Shown: piece by piece, positions 1-6,283 of the stretch | How the letters are laid out: each line of letters starts with the position of its first letter | Numbering within the stretch: position 1 is the first letter of the stretch | From: Candidatus Segatella papionis | Lineage (GTDB): Bacteria > Bacteroidota > Bacteroidia > Bacteroidales > Bacteroidaceae | NCBI GenBank assembly: GCA_002297965.1 | Contig: DBLF01000050.1 | Span: forward strand, 1 to 12,825 | DNA: 12,825 nt | Reading direction: 5' to 3' | Made by a program: the position numbers and the translations under genes | The notes under the pieces: model-generated | Told to the model about the DNA's origin: nothing | The model's database searches: none | What the model saw: only the letters and a program-made list of their open reading frames with translations

Positions 1-505
1 CAGGAGGGGTGGAGGTTCGGATGAAGAAGTCGAGCTGCTGTTGCTGCTTGGCTTGCGTATCCTCGATACGAGTCATGCGCTTATCCATGTTTTCCTGCAA
101 GGCTATCAAGTGACGATTCACAGAATAGCCTTGAAGAAGGAAATTTCGAAGTACATTCGTTGCCCATTTACGAAAAGTCGTAGCATTAACGCTATTAACA
201 CGATAGCCAACTGAAATAATAGCATCAAGATTATAAAACCGAGTTTTATAAACCTTCCCATCAGAAGCAGTATGTTCCAAAATGGAACTAACTGAATTCT
301 GCTCTAGTTCTCCACTTTTAAAAATGTTATTCAAATGTTTGGTTATTGCTGGTCGCTTTGTACCAAACAAATCCGCTATTTGTTGCTGTGTTAGCCATAC
401 AGTATCATGTCCGGCATCAACCTTTACTTCTAGTTTAACACTCTCATTAGGTTGATACAGGACTATCTGTGAGTCGCCAGCCTCATTAATTTTGTCGCTT
501 GTCAT
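1..505 (-). CDS. RhuM-family protein, N-terminal part (runs off left edge)
   Basis: Read on the minus strand from an ATG at 503-505, the frame stays open for 168 codons to the window edge, so the C-terminus is missing. The protein has a helix-turn-helix-like segment (VWLTQQQIADLFGTKRPAIT, residues ~37-56). It then has the stretch typical of the RhuM family (PF13310): SVSSILEHTASDGKVYKTRF, followed by LDAIISVGYRVNSVNATTFRKWA and VLRNFLLQGYSVN. A glutamine-rich start of a coiled coil (KQQQQLDFF) begins near the edge. RhuM was named from a Salmonella pathogenicity island; its biochemical role is not settled, and relatives occur widely on mobile and accessory DNA. It sits 85 bp downstream of the truncated recombinase, with an inverted repeat between them. 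Identity is confident; function is unknown. Confidence 0.85.
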   Translation of the reverse strand, partial: MTSDKINEAGDSQIVLYQPNESVKLEVKVDAGHDTVWLTQQQIADLFGTKRPAITKHLNNIFKSGELEQNSVSSILEHTASDGKVYKTRFYNLDAIISVGYRVNSVNATTFRKWATNVLRNFLLQGYSVNRHLIALQENMDKRMTRIEDTQAKQQQQLDFFIRTSTPP

Positions 506-533
506 ATTGTTTCCGTTTAATAATCAAGAATTG

Positions 534-553
534 GATAAAGTTATGACTTTATC
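534..553. promoter_or_regulatory. Inverted repeat upstream of the RhuM gene
   Basis: GATAAAG and CTTTATC (7 bp each, perfect) are separated by TTATGA. The centre lies about 40 bp upstream of the RhuM start codon and about 45 bp past the recombinase stop. It could be an operator for the RhuM gene, whose product has an HTH-like segment, or a weak hairpin ending the recombinase transcript. There is no T-run, so the operator reading is slightly preferred. No clear TAnnTTTG box was found beside it. Confidence 0.3.
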
Positions 554-589
554 TTCAATCCGCCAATGATTTCGGGGATTTTAACTTAT

Positions 590-1384
590 CTATATCAGCT
601 TGCTGACCGGCACACTCTGCATCATGCTCGACCAGGAATGGCGGGCCACCGTCATGTTGAGATTGAAGGGGAGGTCGAGGAGTTCGCCTAGCTTATGGAG
701 CTGGCGATTGATGCGCTGCAAGGTCTGGGTGTGCTGGCGATAACGGTCTTCCTCGTCTGAGGCATCTATCAGGGGGAAGAGGTAGGGGGAATCGGGACGC
801 TTGTAGCGATCTACGATTTCCTGCATCGCCGGCTCCCAAGGGATGGTGACCTCCTTGCCCGTGGCATGGACCTCGTAGGTGAGTTCGCCACCATGGATGT
901 TGTCGGTGGTGAGATAGAAGATGTCGCCGCCTGCCATACCGTGCGCCAGGACGGAGAAGAGGAAGAAGTCTCTCGAAACTGATACGAAGGGACGCTCGTT
1001 GCTCAAATCCATCTTGCGCAACTTCTTGATTTCCGACAAAGTCAAGCCATTGCGATCTTGCTTCATACGATAACTAGAATTGATGTTCTTGAATAGGTTT
1101 TCTACTTCCTGACCTTTCGCCTCCGCCACCTGACGGTAGAGGTGCTTGAGGTTTCGCATATACACCGAAACCGTGTTGGTGCCCAGTTCCTGTCGCTCCA
1201 GCCATGTGTGATAGTTGCGTATCAACACGGCGTCGAAGTCCTTGAAGGGGATTTCCTTCTTGCCGAGGTAGGCGATGAACCGCCTGAGCACGGAGGTTTG
1301 GTTCTTGGCTGCCGACATCCTGCCTTCCTCTTGGAGCTGCTGGATGTAGATTTCGGCACTTGCCACAAATCCTGAATTCATCAT
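590..1384 (-). CDS. Tyrosine recombinase/integrase, C-terminally truncated and probably inactive
   Basis: 264 aa from the ATG at 1382-1384, which is preceded by an AAGG motif. The longer reading from 1450 would start inside an inverted-repeat element, so it is disfavoured. The N-terminal SAM-like core-binding domain (residues ~5-110) includes YHTWLERQELGTNTVSVYMR and the typical LKHLYRQVAE helix. The catalytic domain starts near residue 115 (LTLSEIKKLRKMDLS) and reaches VARHSW, the box-II arginine-histidine motif. Two things are missing. The box-I arginine expected in the GMxxxD segment appears as LAHGMAGGDIFYL, with H in place of R. The frame ends at VPVSKLI, before the GH motif and the tyrosine nucleophile. 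No other frame downstream restores them. Bacteroidetes enzymes of this class act as integrases or promoter invertases beside surface-polysaccharide loci. Whether this copy keeps a DNA-binding role is unknown. Confidence 0.8.
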   Translation of the reverse strand: MMNSGFVASAEIYIQQLQEEGRMSAAKNQTSVLRRFIAYLGKKEIPFKDFDAVLIRNYHTWLERQELGTNTVSVYMRNLKHLYRQVAEAKGQEVENLFKNINSSYRMKQDRNGLTLSEIKKLRKMDLSNERPFVSVSRDFFLFSVLAHGMAGGDIFYLTTDNIHGGELTYEVHATGKEVTIPWEPAMQEIVDRYKRPDSPYLFPLIDASDEEDRYRQHTQTLQRINRQLHKLGELLDLPFNLNMTVARHSWSSMMQSVPVSKLI

Positions 1385-1431
1385 TTGCCTTATTGAATTA
1401 TGTTTTTTATGCTGATATAATAAGCGGATAA

Positions 1432-1495
1432 GCGGATTGCAAATCCGCAAAATAACGAGGTCGAACCTTTTTTGACGACGGATTGCAAATCCGTC
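1432..1495. repeat. Pair of palindromic CGGATTGCAAATCCG elements
   Basis: Two near-identical hairpins lie in the gap between the NusG-like gene and the recombinase. At 1432-1448, GCGGATT/AATCCGC flanks GCA; at 1477-1495, GACGGATT/AATCCGTC flanks GCA. They share the 15-nt core CGGATTGCAAATCCG and are 45 bp apart. Such elements are scattered in Bacteroidetes intergenic DNA, where they give rise to spurious ORF calls. They probably mark an insertion hotspot or a REP-like element; no coding role is seen. The element between them contains a T-run at about 1468-1473. Confidence 0.7.
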
Positions 1496-1545
1496 GGAAC
1501 GCCTAGCGGGATAAAAGGATACCTTATTAATATAAAAGTTCTAGA

Positions 1546-3219
1546 TTACAAATGCAGCCAAACGGTGCGGAGATACACGCGCCAGATGGCTAGGTGGGCG
1601 GAGGAGTTGATTTCCTCGCATACCCTTACGCAGGTATCGACCAACGTGGTGAGGGATGCCTCTTCATCCTCCCCTGCCTTCACCTTCACGATGAAGGCAT
1701 TGAGGTGATGGTCGCCTACCTTGAGGTTGTCGGCGGCCTTCACAGGGAAATCCTCCGACCTTAATATCATATATAATGTAGGGGCATAGTTGCGGAAGGA
1801 GGCGATGAGCTTCTCCCCTACTATGCGGTTCTTGCGATTCTTTACTTGATGGGTTCTGCCTTCGAGGAGCTTCAGGTTTGCCTTGTCGCCGGTCATGAAA
1901 TACTCCATCAGGAACTTGTCCCAGTTGACGAAATAGGTGATGGTACCGTCGTCGTCGGTCATCTTTCCGATGTGGGCGAAGTACGGGGACTTGATCGTCT
2001 GCTCCTGGCGAGTGTCTGGGTCGAAGATGATCTCACGGATTTCTATCGGACGGATTAACTCTGTGAAGGATTCGTGGGGGATGATTTTATCTCCCACAGA
2101 TTTCACAGATGACACAGATTTTTTCGGCTCTGCCGAATTTTCTTTGTCTCCTACAGATTTCACGGATTTTCTGCCTAGGGCGGCATAATATTCCAGTCTC
2201 GACTGGGCGGGGCTGGATAAATCCTTCTTCTCCTCTACTCCTTCCAGTCCTGACGAAGGAGTGAGGAAGGGACGGAGGAAGTTGCGGCGCCAGGTGTTGT
2301 GGACGTAGCCCTTGTTGCTGCGCTCGTAGCGGATGAGGGAGAATATCAGCGAGACATCTTCCTTGCTATAGGCGGCGAAGGCACGGCTCAGGGTTTCCAT
2401 CTTCTGCTGGCGAAGCAACTTGCAAAGGCCCGACCAGGTGGTCTGGTTGCAGAGGAGCTGCACGATGTTTTCGAGGATGGAGAGGGATAGGTCTTTGTAT
2501 CCACATGCCTGTATCGTGCCGAGCATTCGGTCGATGGCTCGGTCTCGCTCGGTGGCATTGCCCACCTTGTGGTCCTTAATGTTGGTGAGACGAACCAGCT
2601 GGAACGCCCAGAGATTCGGTATCGAAATGGTGACGGGCACGATGGCATCCTGTTCGTATTCGAGCAGGTTGAACACCAGTCGCTTGTCGCCGTCGAATCT
2701 CGCCACATATCCCGTGCGACCCTTGAAAGGACCCTCCACTATCTTGACCACCTCATTGTACTCCCCCTTCTTGGGATTGAAGGCATAGTCGGAGTAAGGG
2801 CGGTCGAGGATGACCATGTCGTCGTGGTAGCTGTCGATGAACTCACGGAAGAGCTGCATCTGTTCCACGGGCACCACCAGGGGTTCCAACTGTCCTATCT
2901 CATCGCTGTCGGCATATTTCCTCTTAAAATAGAGGATGCCGCCCTGTGGATACTCCTGTTCGATGAAATCGGAGAGTGCCTTGAGCGTGGCGTAAACGAA
3001 AACGTGTCCTGTATAAAGAGGTGTAGTGATGTCCTTACCATTGCGTCGCACCCGCACGGTGGTGTTGACCGGGCAGTAAACTTCGAGGATGTTCTTGCCG
3101 TAGCCTTGCGCCTTGGTGATGACATCGGCGAACGCCTCCTCCTGCCGAGGTTGCGTGCGAACGATGAACCAATGGAAGTCAACTTCGCCAGTTTGCTGTA
3201 CGTTATGGATGGTTTGCAT
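1546..3219 (-). CDS. NusG/UpxY-like transcription antitermination factor with a long C-terminal extension
   Basis: 557 aa. Residues ~16-140 form an NGN domain: FHWFIVRTQPRQEEAF at the start, then YCPVNTTVRVRRNGK and PLYTGHVFVYATLKAL. A KOW motif follows at ~149-183 (GEYNEVVKIVEGPFKGRTGYVAR). UpxY proteins of Bacteroides are specialised NusG paralogues that ride with RNA polymerase and let it read through the long leader of their own capsule operon. They are usually below 200 aa, so roughly 370 residues here are extra. The extension is unrecognised and mostly helical in look, and residues ~351-378 are translated from an intergenic repeat. The gene has its own promoter and a ~250-nt leader, as such regulators usually do. 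No polysaccharide genes are visible; only the recombinase and RhuM follow, so the target operon would lie left of the window or elsewhere. Domain assignment is strong; target and extension function are unknown. Confidence 0.85.
   Translation of the reverse strand: MQTIHNVQQTGEVDFHWFIVRTQPRQEEAFADVITKAQGYGKNILEVYCPVNTTVRVRRNGKDITTPLYTGHVFVYATLKALSDFIEQEYPQGGILYFKRKYADSDEIGQLEPLVVPVEQMQLFREFIDSYHDDMVILDRPYSDYAFNPKKGEYNEVVKIVEGPFKGRTGYVARFDGDKRLVFNLLEYEQDAIVPVTISIPNLWAFQLVRLTNIKDHKVGNATERDRAIDRMLGTIQACGYKDLSLSILENIVQLLCNQTTWSGLCKLLRQQKMETLSRAFAAYSKEDVSLIFSLIRYERSNKGYVHNTWRRNFLRPFLTPSSGLEGVEEKKDLSSPAQSRLEYYAALGRKSVKSVGDKENSAEPKKSVSSVKSVGDKIIPHESFTELIRPIEIREIIFDPDTRQEQTIKSPYFAHIGKMTDDDGTITYFVNWDKFLMEYFMTGDKANLKLLEGRTHQVKNRKNRIVGEKLIASFRNYAPTLYMILRSEDFPVKAADNLKVGDHHLNAFIVKVKAGEDEEASLTTLVDTCVRVCEEINSSAHLAIWRVYLRTVWLHL
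2086..2169 (-). repeat. AATCTGTG-type intergenic repeat inside the NusG-like gene
   Basis: On the minus strand, GTGAAATCTGTAGGAGACAA and GTGAAATCTGTGGGAGATAA are imperfect direct copies, with an extra ATCTGTGTC before the second. Between them is a perfect hairpin TTCGGC-AGA-GCCGAA (2123-2137 on the plus strand). The wording resembles the ATCTGTGTCATCTGTGAAATCTGTGG repeats scattered between Bacteroidetes genes. Here it is read in frame as two KSVGDK-ending peptide copies (KSVKSVGDK and SSVKSVGDK) joined by a short linker, forming a lysine/serine-rich, probably flexible segment. Confidence 0.65.
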
Positions 3220-3309
3220 GAGAATGTAATTTCCTTTCCCTTCATGACAATCGCACGAAGGTTATGAGATACCTTTTAGTCGGTTTAACGACAGCATCTA
3301 GAAGAATCC

Positions 3310-3384
3310 TTAGCTGAGAATGCCTGCCGCTGTTATGTTGTTGGCTGCGACCTCATGGAGGCGCAATGAGTTATATTGATTCAT
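3310..3384 (-). CDS. Possible 24-residue leader peptide upstream of the NusG-like gene
   Basis: Inside the leader of the NusG-like gene an ATG at 3382-3384 opens a 24-codon frame that begins MNQYNSLRLHEVAANN and ends GILS-TAA. It ends 90 nt before the main start codon. Its codon choice looks like coding sequence rather than AT-rich spacer, and the local GC is higher than the DNA on either side. It could be a regulatory upstream ORF, or a relic of an older gene start. No match is claimed. Confidence 0.3.
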   Translation of the reverse strand: MNQYNSLRLHEVAANNITAAGILS

Positions 3385-3440
3385 ACCACAACATTTATTT
3401 TGTTAAAATGTAAAGTATTCTCTACATCTACACCTTTTTT

Positions 3441-3467
3441 GTGCAATTCGTTGTATGAAACGAGCAC
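3441..3467 (-). promoter_or_regulatory. 5' hairpin at the start of the NusG-like gene transcript
   Basis: On the minus strand GTGC-TCGTT and AACGA-ATT-GCAC pair around the loop TCATAC, with a 3-nt bulge. It starts about 7 nt after the predicted transcription start near 3474 and is followed by AAAAAA, so it is not a terminator in this direction. A hairpin this close to the 5' end could stabilise the RNA or be the recruitment element read by the NusG paralogue. Confidence 0.35.
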
Positions 3468-3480
3468 TTTTTATCGGTTG

Positions 3481-3510
3481 CAAAGGTAACGTTTTTATTC
3501 GAAACTACAA
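3481..3510 (-). promoter_or_regulatory. Bacteroidetes-type promoter for the NusG-like gene
   Basis: Minus strand: -33 TTG (3508-3510), a 19-nt spacer, then -7 TACCTTTG (3481-3488). This is a full match to the TTG-N19-TAnnTTTG form used by the Bacteroidetes primary sigma factor. Transcription would start near 3474, giving a ~250-nt leader before the ATG at 3219. Confidence 0.7.
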
Positions 3511-3742
3511 GCATTTTTCCCGATTATTTTCATGGAAAAGCGAAAATAATTGGTAATGGACCAAAATGAACCAGTTTTCTGGGTTGGAAAAGGAGGTAAA
3601 GGACACTGGGGGAGAAACATTTCCAGGGAAAAGTTTCGCTAATTGCATAATTATTGCTATCGACTTGGCATCCCCATCGACAATAACAATTCTACCATTA
3701 TTTTATATTTTTATTAATAAAACATTTTTTATATAGAATAAC

Positions 3743-3974
3743 GAAATATCAAGATTATAGAATAATAAGTTAATAAATATATTCGACTACAAAGAAACAA
3801 AACATCAAAGATATAAAACAACTAAATTACGAAATATGTTATCATCTTAATATATAATATTCAAAATATATAATTAATAAAATATATAGATTACAAAATA
3901 AATAGATTATAAAATATATAAGTTTTAAAATATGTAGATAACAAAATAAACAAATTATAAAATAAAAAAGTATT
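3743..3974. repeat. 16-bp AT-rich tandem array downstream of parAB (candidate centromere)
   Basis: From 3863 to 3974 seven units follow each other in exact 16-nt register. All begin AAAATA, and most continue with an A/T/G-rich block ending in TTAT, TTAC or TAAC. AAAATATATAGATTAC (3879-3894) and AAAATAAATAGATTAT (3895-3910) are typical. The register continues to the left with weaker units, such as AAAACAACTAAATTAC at 3815-3830 and GAAATATCAAGATTAT at 3743-3758, with one half-unit slip around 3791-3798. The array ends about 120 bp beyond the stop of the parB-like gene. Repeated short sites next to a parA operon are the usual form of a plasmid centromere; that role is inferred. The rest of the gene-free stretch, 3520-3742, holds nothing else I can name. 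Confidence 0.7.
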
Positions 3975-3999
3975 TTATTACTTCATTATTTAATATTTA

Positions 4000-4039
4000 A
4001 AATAAGTGCTCTCCCACTCCATTCGGAACAAGAGAGCAC
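4000..4039 (-). terminator. Hairpin after the parA-parB operon
   Basis: Perfect 8-bp arms GTGCTCTC (4006-4013) and GAGAGCAC (4032-4039) enclose an 18-nt loop. On the minus strand the hairpin is followed by TTATTTT. It lies ~55 bp past the stop of the parB-like gene and just before the 16-bp array, so it fits as the operon end. The T-run is imperfect. Confidence 0.5.
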
Positions 4040-4092
4040 CTTATCACTATGCAAAGAATTCTATCCAACAGAATCTATGTCTTAGAATCTAT

Positions 4093-4581
4093 TTACAACT
4101 TTTTGAGGCGAGCCTTCAAAGCCTCTCTAACAGCTTCGTCCTCAAAGAACATTTTGATAATGGCATTGGCGAGATGTTTTACAGAAAGTTTCTGCTCGCC
4201 AGAGAAAGCTAACTTCAACTTATCCAGACTGAGTTTCAAGTCCTCGTCAATCATAATCATGTTGCCTGACTTCTTGACACCACCACGATATTCCTTAGAG
4301 AAAGCATCGGCGTAAGCCAGAACCTTGTCGAGAGAGGACATATCATCCGTAATCTGCACTTCTTCAAGTTCTGCCTTCTTTGCAGGCTTCTTGACAGCTT
4401 TTGGTGCCTTTACTTCTTTTACCTCATTCTCTTCGTTCTCTTTATCCTTCTGCTCCTCAGCCTTTGCCTCAGGAGTCGTCTCAACCTTTTCCTCTTCCTT
4501 TTTATTTGGATGCTGGTTGTGGATTGCCTTTGTCAAACCATCAAGTCCACCAGGCAATGCGTAATCATCAAAATTTTCCAT
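4093..4581 (-). CDS. ParB-like centromere-binding partner (putative ribbon-helix-helix protein)
   Basis: 162 aa, starting 2 bp after the parA stop, so the pair is surely co-transcribed. Residues 1-26 are a short ordered-looking start (MENFDDYALPGGLDGLTKAI). Residues ~27-75 are a long charged, probably disordered stretch rich in Lys, Glu and Ala. Residues ~104-150 read as a ribbon-helix-helix-like fold: a strand (GNMIMIDEDLK), a helix (LSLDKLKLAF), then LSVKHLANAIIKMFFEDE. Small RHH proteins with flexible N-termini partner with short ParA ATPases in type Ib plasmid partition; DUF3408-type proteins paired with ParA-like TraA in Bacteroides conjugative elements look similar. I favour the partition role because the pair sits between AT-rich arrays and the iteron origin. 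The family call is by pattern, not by search. Confidence 0.65.
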   Translation of the reverse strand: MENFDDYALPGGLDGLTKAIHNQHPNKKEEEKVETTPEAKAEEQKDKENEENEVKEVKAPKAVKKPAKKAELEEVQITDDMSSLDKVLAYADAFSKEYRGGVKKSGNMIMIDEDLKLSLDKLKLAFSGEQKLSVKHLANAIIKMFFEDEAVREALKARLKKL

Positions 4582-4583
4582 TA

Positions 4584-5267
4584 TTATTTCTCCTCACCAT
4601 AAATGTTATCTACTATGTATTGAAAAGCCTCCTTCACAAGATCCAACTGCTCTGGCTTGCAGGTCATCGTTGAGTTACGGCGGATGTCCACACGGTCGAA
4701 AACAGTAGGAGTGACATCGCCGAAAGCCCTGAACAAAGAGTCTGTCTTTGACCAGAACAAACGGTCTGCCTCACGACCTTGTCCTTTACGCACACGATTT
4801 GGCACAAAGTAAGACTTGGCGTGAAATTTCTCAAACTTACCTTTAAGCATCTGCATCAACTGGATGAATACACCTGTGGATTTCAACGTATTGGTCTCAT
4901 AGTCGTATGGACAGATGAGCGCATCCGCATTCACGAAGATAGGAATCAAGCCATCCTCAGTGATGGTTCCCGGAGTATCAATCAAGATCGTTCCGTCAAA
5001 TTCCTTGGCAAGATTGACAGCCTTTATCACCTGTTCCTTATCCTTGATGTCGATGGAACCAATACCGAAAGGAGCATCCTCCGGCTTCTTTCTTTCCATC
5101 TTCAAGTCATCAGTACGGCGGTCGAAAACTGTCATTTGCTTATCTGCATCCAATATATAGACGGTCTTGCCGAGTGAGTGCAGATAGTGTGCAAACATAA
5201 TGCAAAGTGTGGTCTTGCCAACGCCACCTTTTTGGTTTGCAAAAACAATTACCTTATTATTCCCCAT
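4584..5267 (-). CDS. parA: ParA-family partition ATPase
   Basis: 227 aa, a short ParA without an N-terminal helix-turn-helix, as in type Ib partition systems. The deviant Walker A motif KGGVGKTT is at residues 13-20, the A' motif LDADKQ near 39-44, and Walker B ILIDTPG at ~94-100 (Asp97). NRVRKGQGREAD near 155 is in the position of the conserved arginine-containing switch region. The enzyme would form ATP-dependent dimers on nucleoid DNA and, with the downstream small partner, position the replicon before division. The start is the ATG at 5265-5267, with the Walker A motif at the usual distance. It is the first gene of a two-gene operon with its own predicted promoter 78 bp upstream. Relatives act in conjugative-element transfer (TraA), but the neighbouring iterons and rep gene favour partition. 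Confidence 0.9.
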   Translation of the reverse strand: MGNNKVIVFANQKGGVGKTTLCIMFAHYLHSLGKTVYILDADKQMTVFDRRTDDLKMERKKPEDAPFGIGSIDIKDKEQVIKAVNLAKEFDGTILIDTPGTITEDGLIPIFVNADALICPYDYETNTLKSTGVFIQLMQMLKGKFEKFHAKSYFVPNRVRKGQGREADRLFWSKTDSLFRAFGDVTPTVFDRVDIRRNSTMTCKPEQLDLVKEAFQYIVDNIYGEEK

Positions 5268-5307
5268 ATTTTTAAATCATTAACCTTGTTATTCTCTTGG
5301 TAGAGTA

Positions 5308-5338
5308 GGGGAGTGCCCTGAAGGCACCGCCCTTTTTT
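5308..5338. other. Hairpin with T-run upstream of parA
   Basis: On the plus strand GGG-GA-GTGCC, loop CTGAA, GGCAC-CG-CCC is followed at once by TTTTTT: the form of an intrinsic terminator for rightward transcription. On the minus strand it would be the 5' hairpin of the parA mRNA, since the predicted start is near 5338. Which strand uses it cannot be told from sequence. As a terminator it would stop read-through from antisense parA transcription into the origin. Confidence 0.45.
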
Positions 5339-5344
5339 CGTTGG

Positions 5345-5352
5345 CAAAGATA
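5345..5352 (-). promoter_or_regulatory. -7 box of the parA promoter
   Basis: TATCTTTG on the minus strand matches TAnnTTTG exactly. No TTG is found at the -33 distance (CGA instead), so the promoter may be weak or activator-dependent. It implies a ~70-nt parA leader beginning at the hairpin described at 5308-5338. Confidence 0.5.
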
Positions 5353-5406
5353 CTAAAATTATTAATAACTTTCGTACTTTTATACAAGAAACATCTTAGT
5401 ATTAAG

Positions 5407-5630
5407 TATATTTAAGTATTCAATTACAAAATCATTTAGTATCTAGAATATTTAGTATTTGCATAACTAATATATAAAGTTATAAATATATTTATTATTT
5501 AGATATTTGTATATTTAATCATTAATATACTTAATATTTAAATAATAAGTTATTTAATATTATAACAATTTAATAACTTAAAGGTTAAGATATAAAATAA
5601 TAGAATTATAAATATATAAAATAATAAATT
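5407..5630. repeat. Degenerate AT-rich array with ~16-bp spacing between parA and the iterons
   Basis: This stretch is almost pure A and T and can be cut into fourteen consecutive 16-mers sharing a loose pattern that begins TAT, GTA or ATA. Examples are GTATCTAGAATATTTA (5439-5454) and TATATTTATTATTTAG (5487-5502). The first resembles the reverse complement of the unit in the array at 3743-3974, so the two arrays may face each other across parAB. The match is far weaker than in the left array and base composition alone could mimic it. Its position beside the iterons also suits a DNA-unwinding element. Confidence 0.4.
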
Positions 5631-5719
5631 ACTTTTTCTACATTATATAAACGCAAGAGGGAAATGGAAGATTGTGAAAAAGAGAGACAAGAATTAAGTG
5701 TGTGAAGAAAGATAGAAAG

Positions 5720-6283
5720 GTGTATCAAAAATAGTAGTATCAAAATATTAAGATTTTAAAATCGTAAAAGCTTGATATTCAACTATCTTATATTGATAAC
5801 TTTAAGAAAAGTGTAACAAAACAGGAATGGCTATTAACAGTTATTTACATTAGAATGTAGGCAAAATATGATAGAGTTTTGCCATTATGACGATAGTATA
5901 TATGGCATTAGGAGGAATGTGTAACAAAAATAGTAGTGCCAAAATATTAATATTTTATATTGCTAACTAGTTGATTTTCAATCATGGTATTACCATATTG
6001 TTAAGATAGGTGTAACAAATCCGGATAGAGTTTTAACAGATATTTGCAATAAAGAGAAGTGGGCAAGATGAAGTGTTTGAATGAAGAAGAATGACTTCCA
6101 ATTACCTCAAATCTGTATCAAAAATAGTAGTAAATACATTGATAATTATGAATAATACTATCTAATTAAGTATCAACTTATTATTACTACTTATCTAAAG
6201 TAAAAGTGTAACAAATGTGAGTTCCATTTTAACAATCAATTAACATATCGGTACTAGAGGATTAATAAGCGAGTAACCATAGG
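5720..6283 (+). repeat. Three tandem ~195-bp composite repeats carrying two iteron types
   Basis: Units begin at 5720, 5919 and 6113 (periods 199 and 194 bp). Each starts with a full iteron (type A), followed 91, 91 and 93 bp later by a second motif (type B at 5811, 6010 and 6206). Type B reads GTGTAACAAA, exactly 13 unrelated bases, then TTAACA. Units 1 and 2 also share CAAAATATTA just after the iteron. The block is closed by the inverted iteron at 6284-6302. Spacing is kept much better than sequence, which suggests that the spacing is selected. Confidence 0.75.

Noticed and set aside
1472..1708. Plus-strand ORF beginning with TDCKSVGTPS
   Set aside because: It is the translation of the palindromic intergenic repeat followed by the antisense of the NusG-like gene; a well-known spurious reading.
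2569..3267. 232-codon plus-strand ORF over the NusG-like gene
   Set aside because: It is antisense to conserved NGN/KOW coding sequence and contains no recognisable domain.
3650..3700. Possible hairpin around TATCGA...TCGACAATA
   Set aside because: The arms pair only with several gaps and no T-run follows; too weak to list.
4006..4315. Two plus-strand ORFs over the parB-like gene and its terminator
   Set aside because: One begins inside the terminator hairpin and both are antisense to the parB-like gene; neither has coding signatures.
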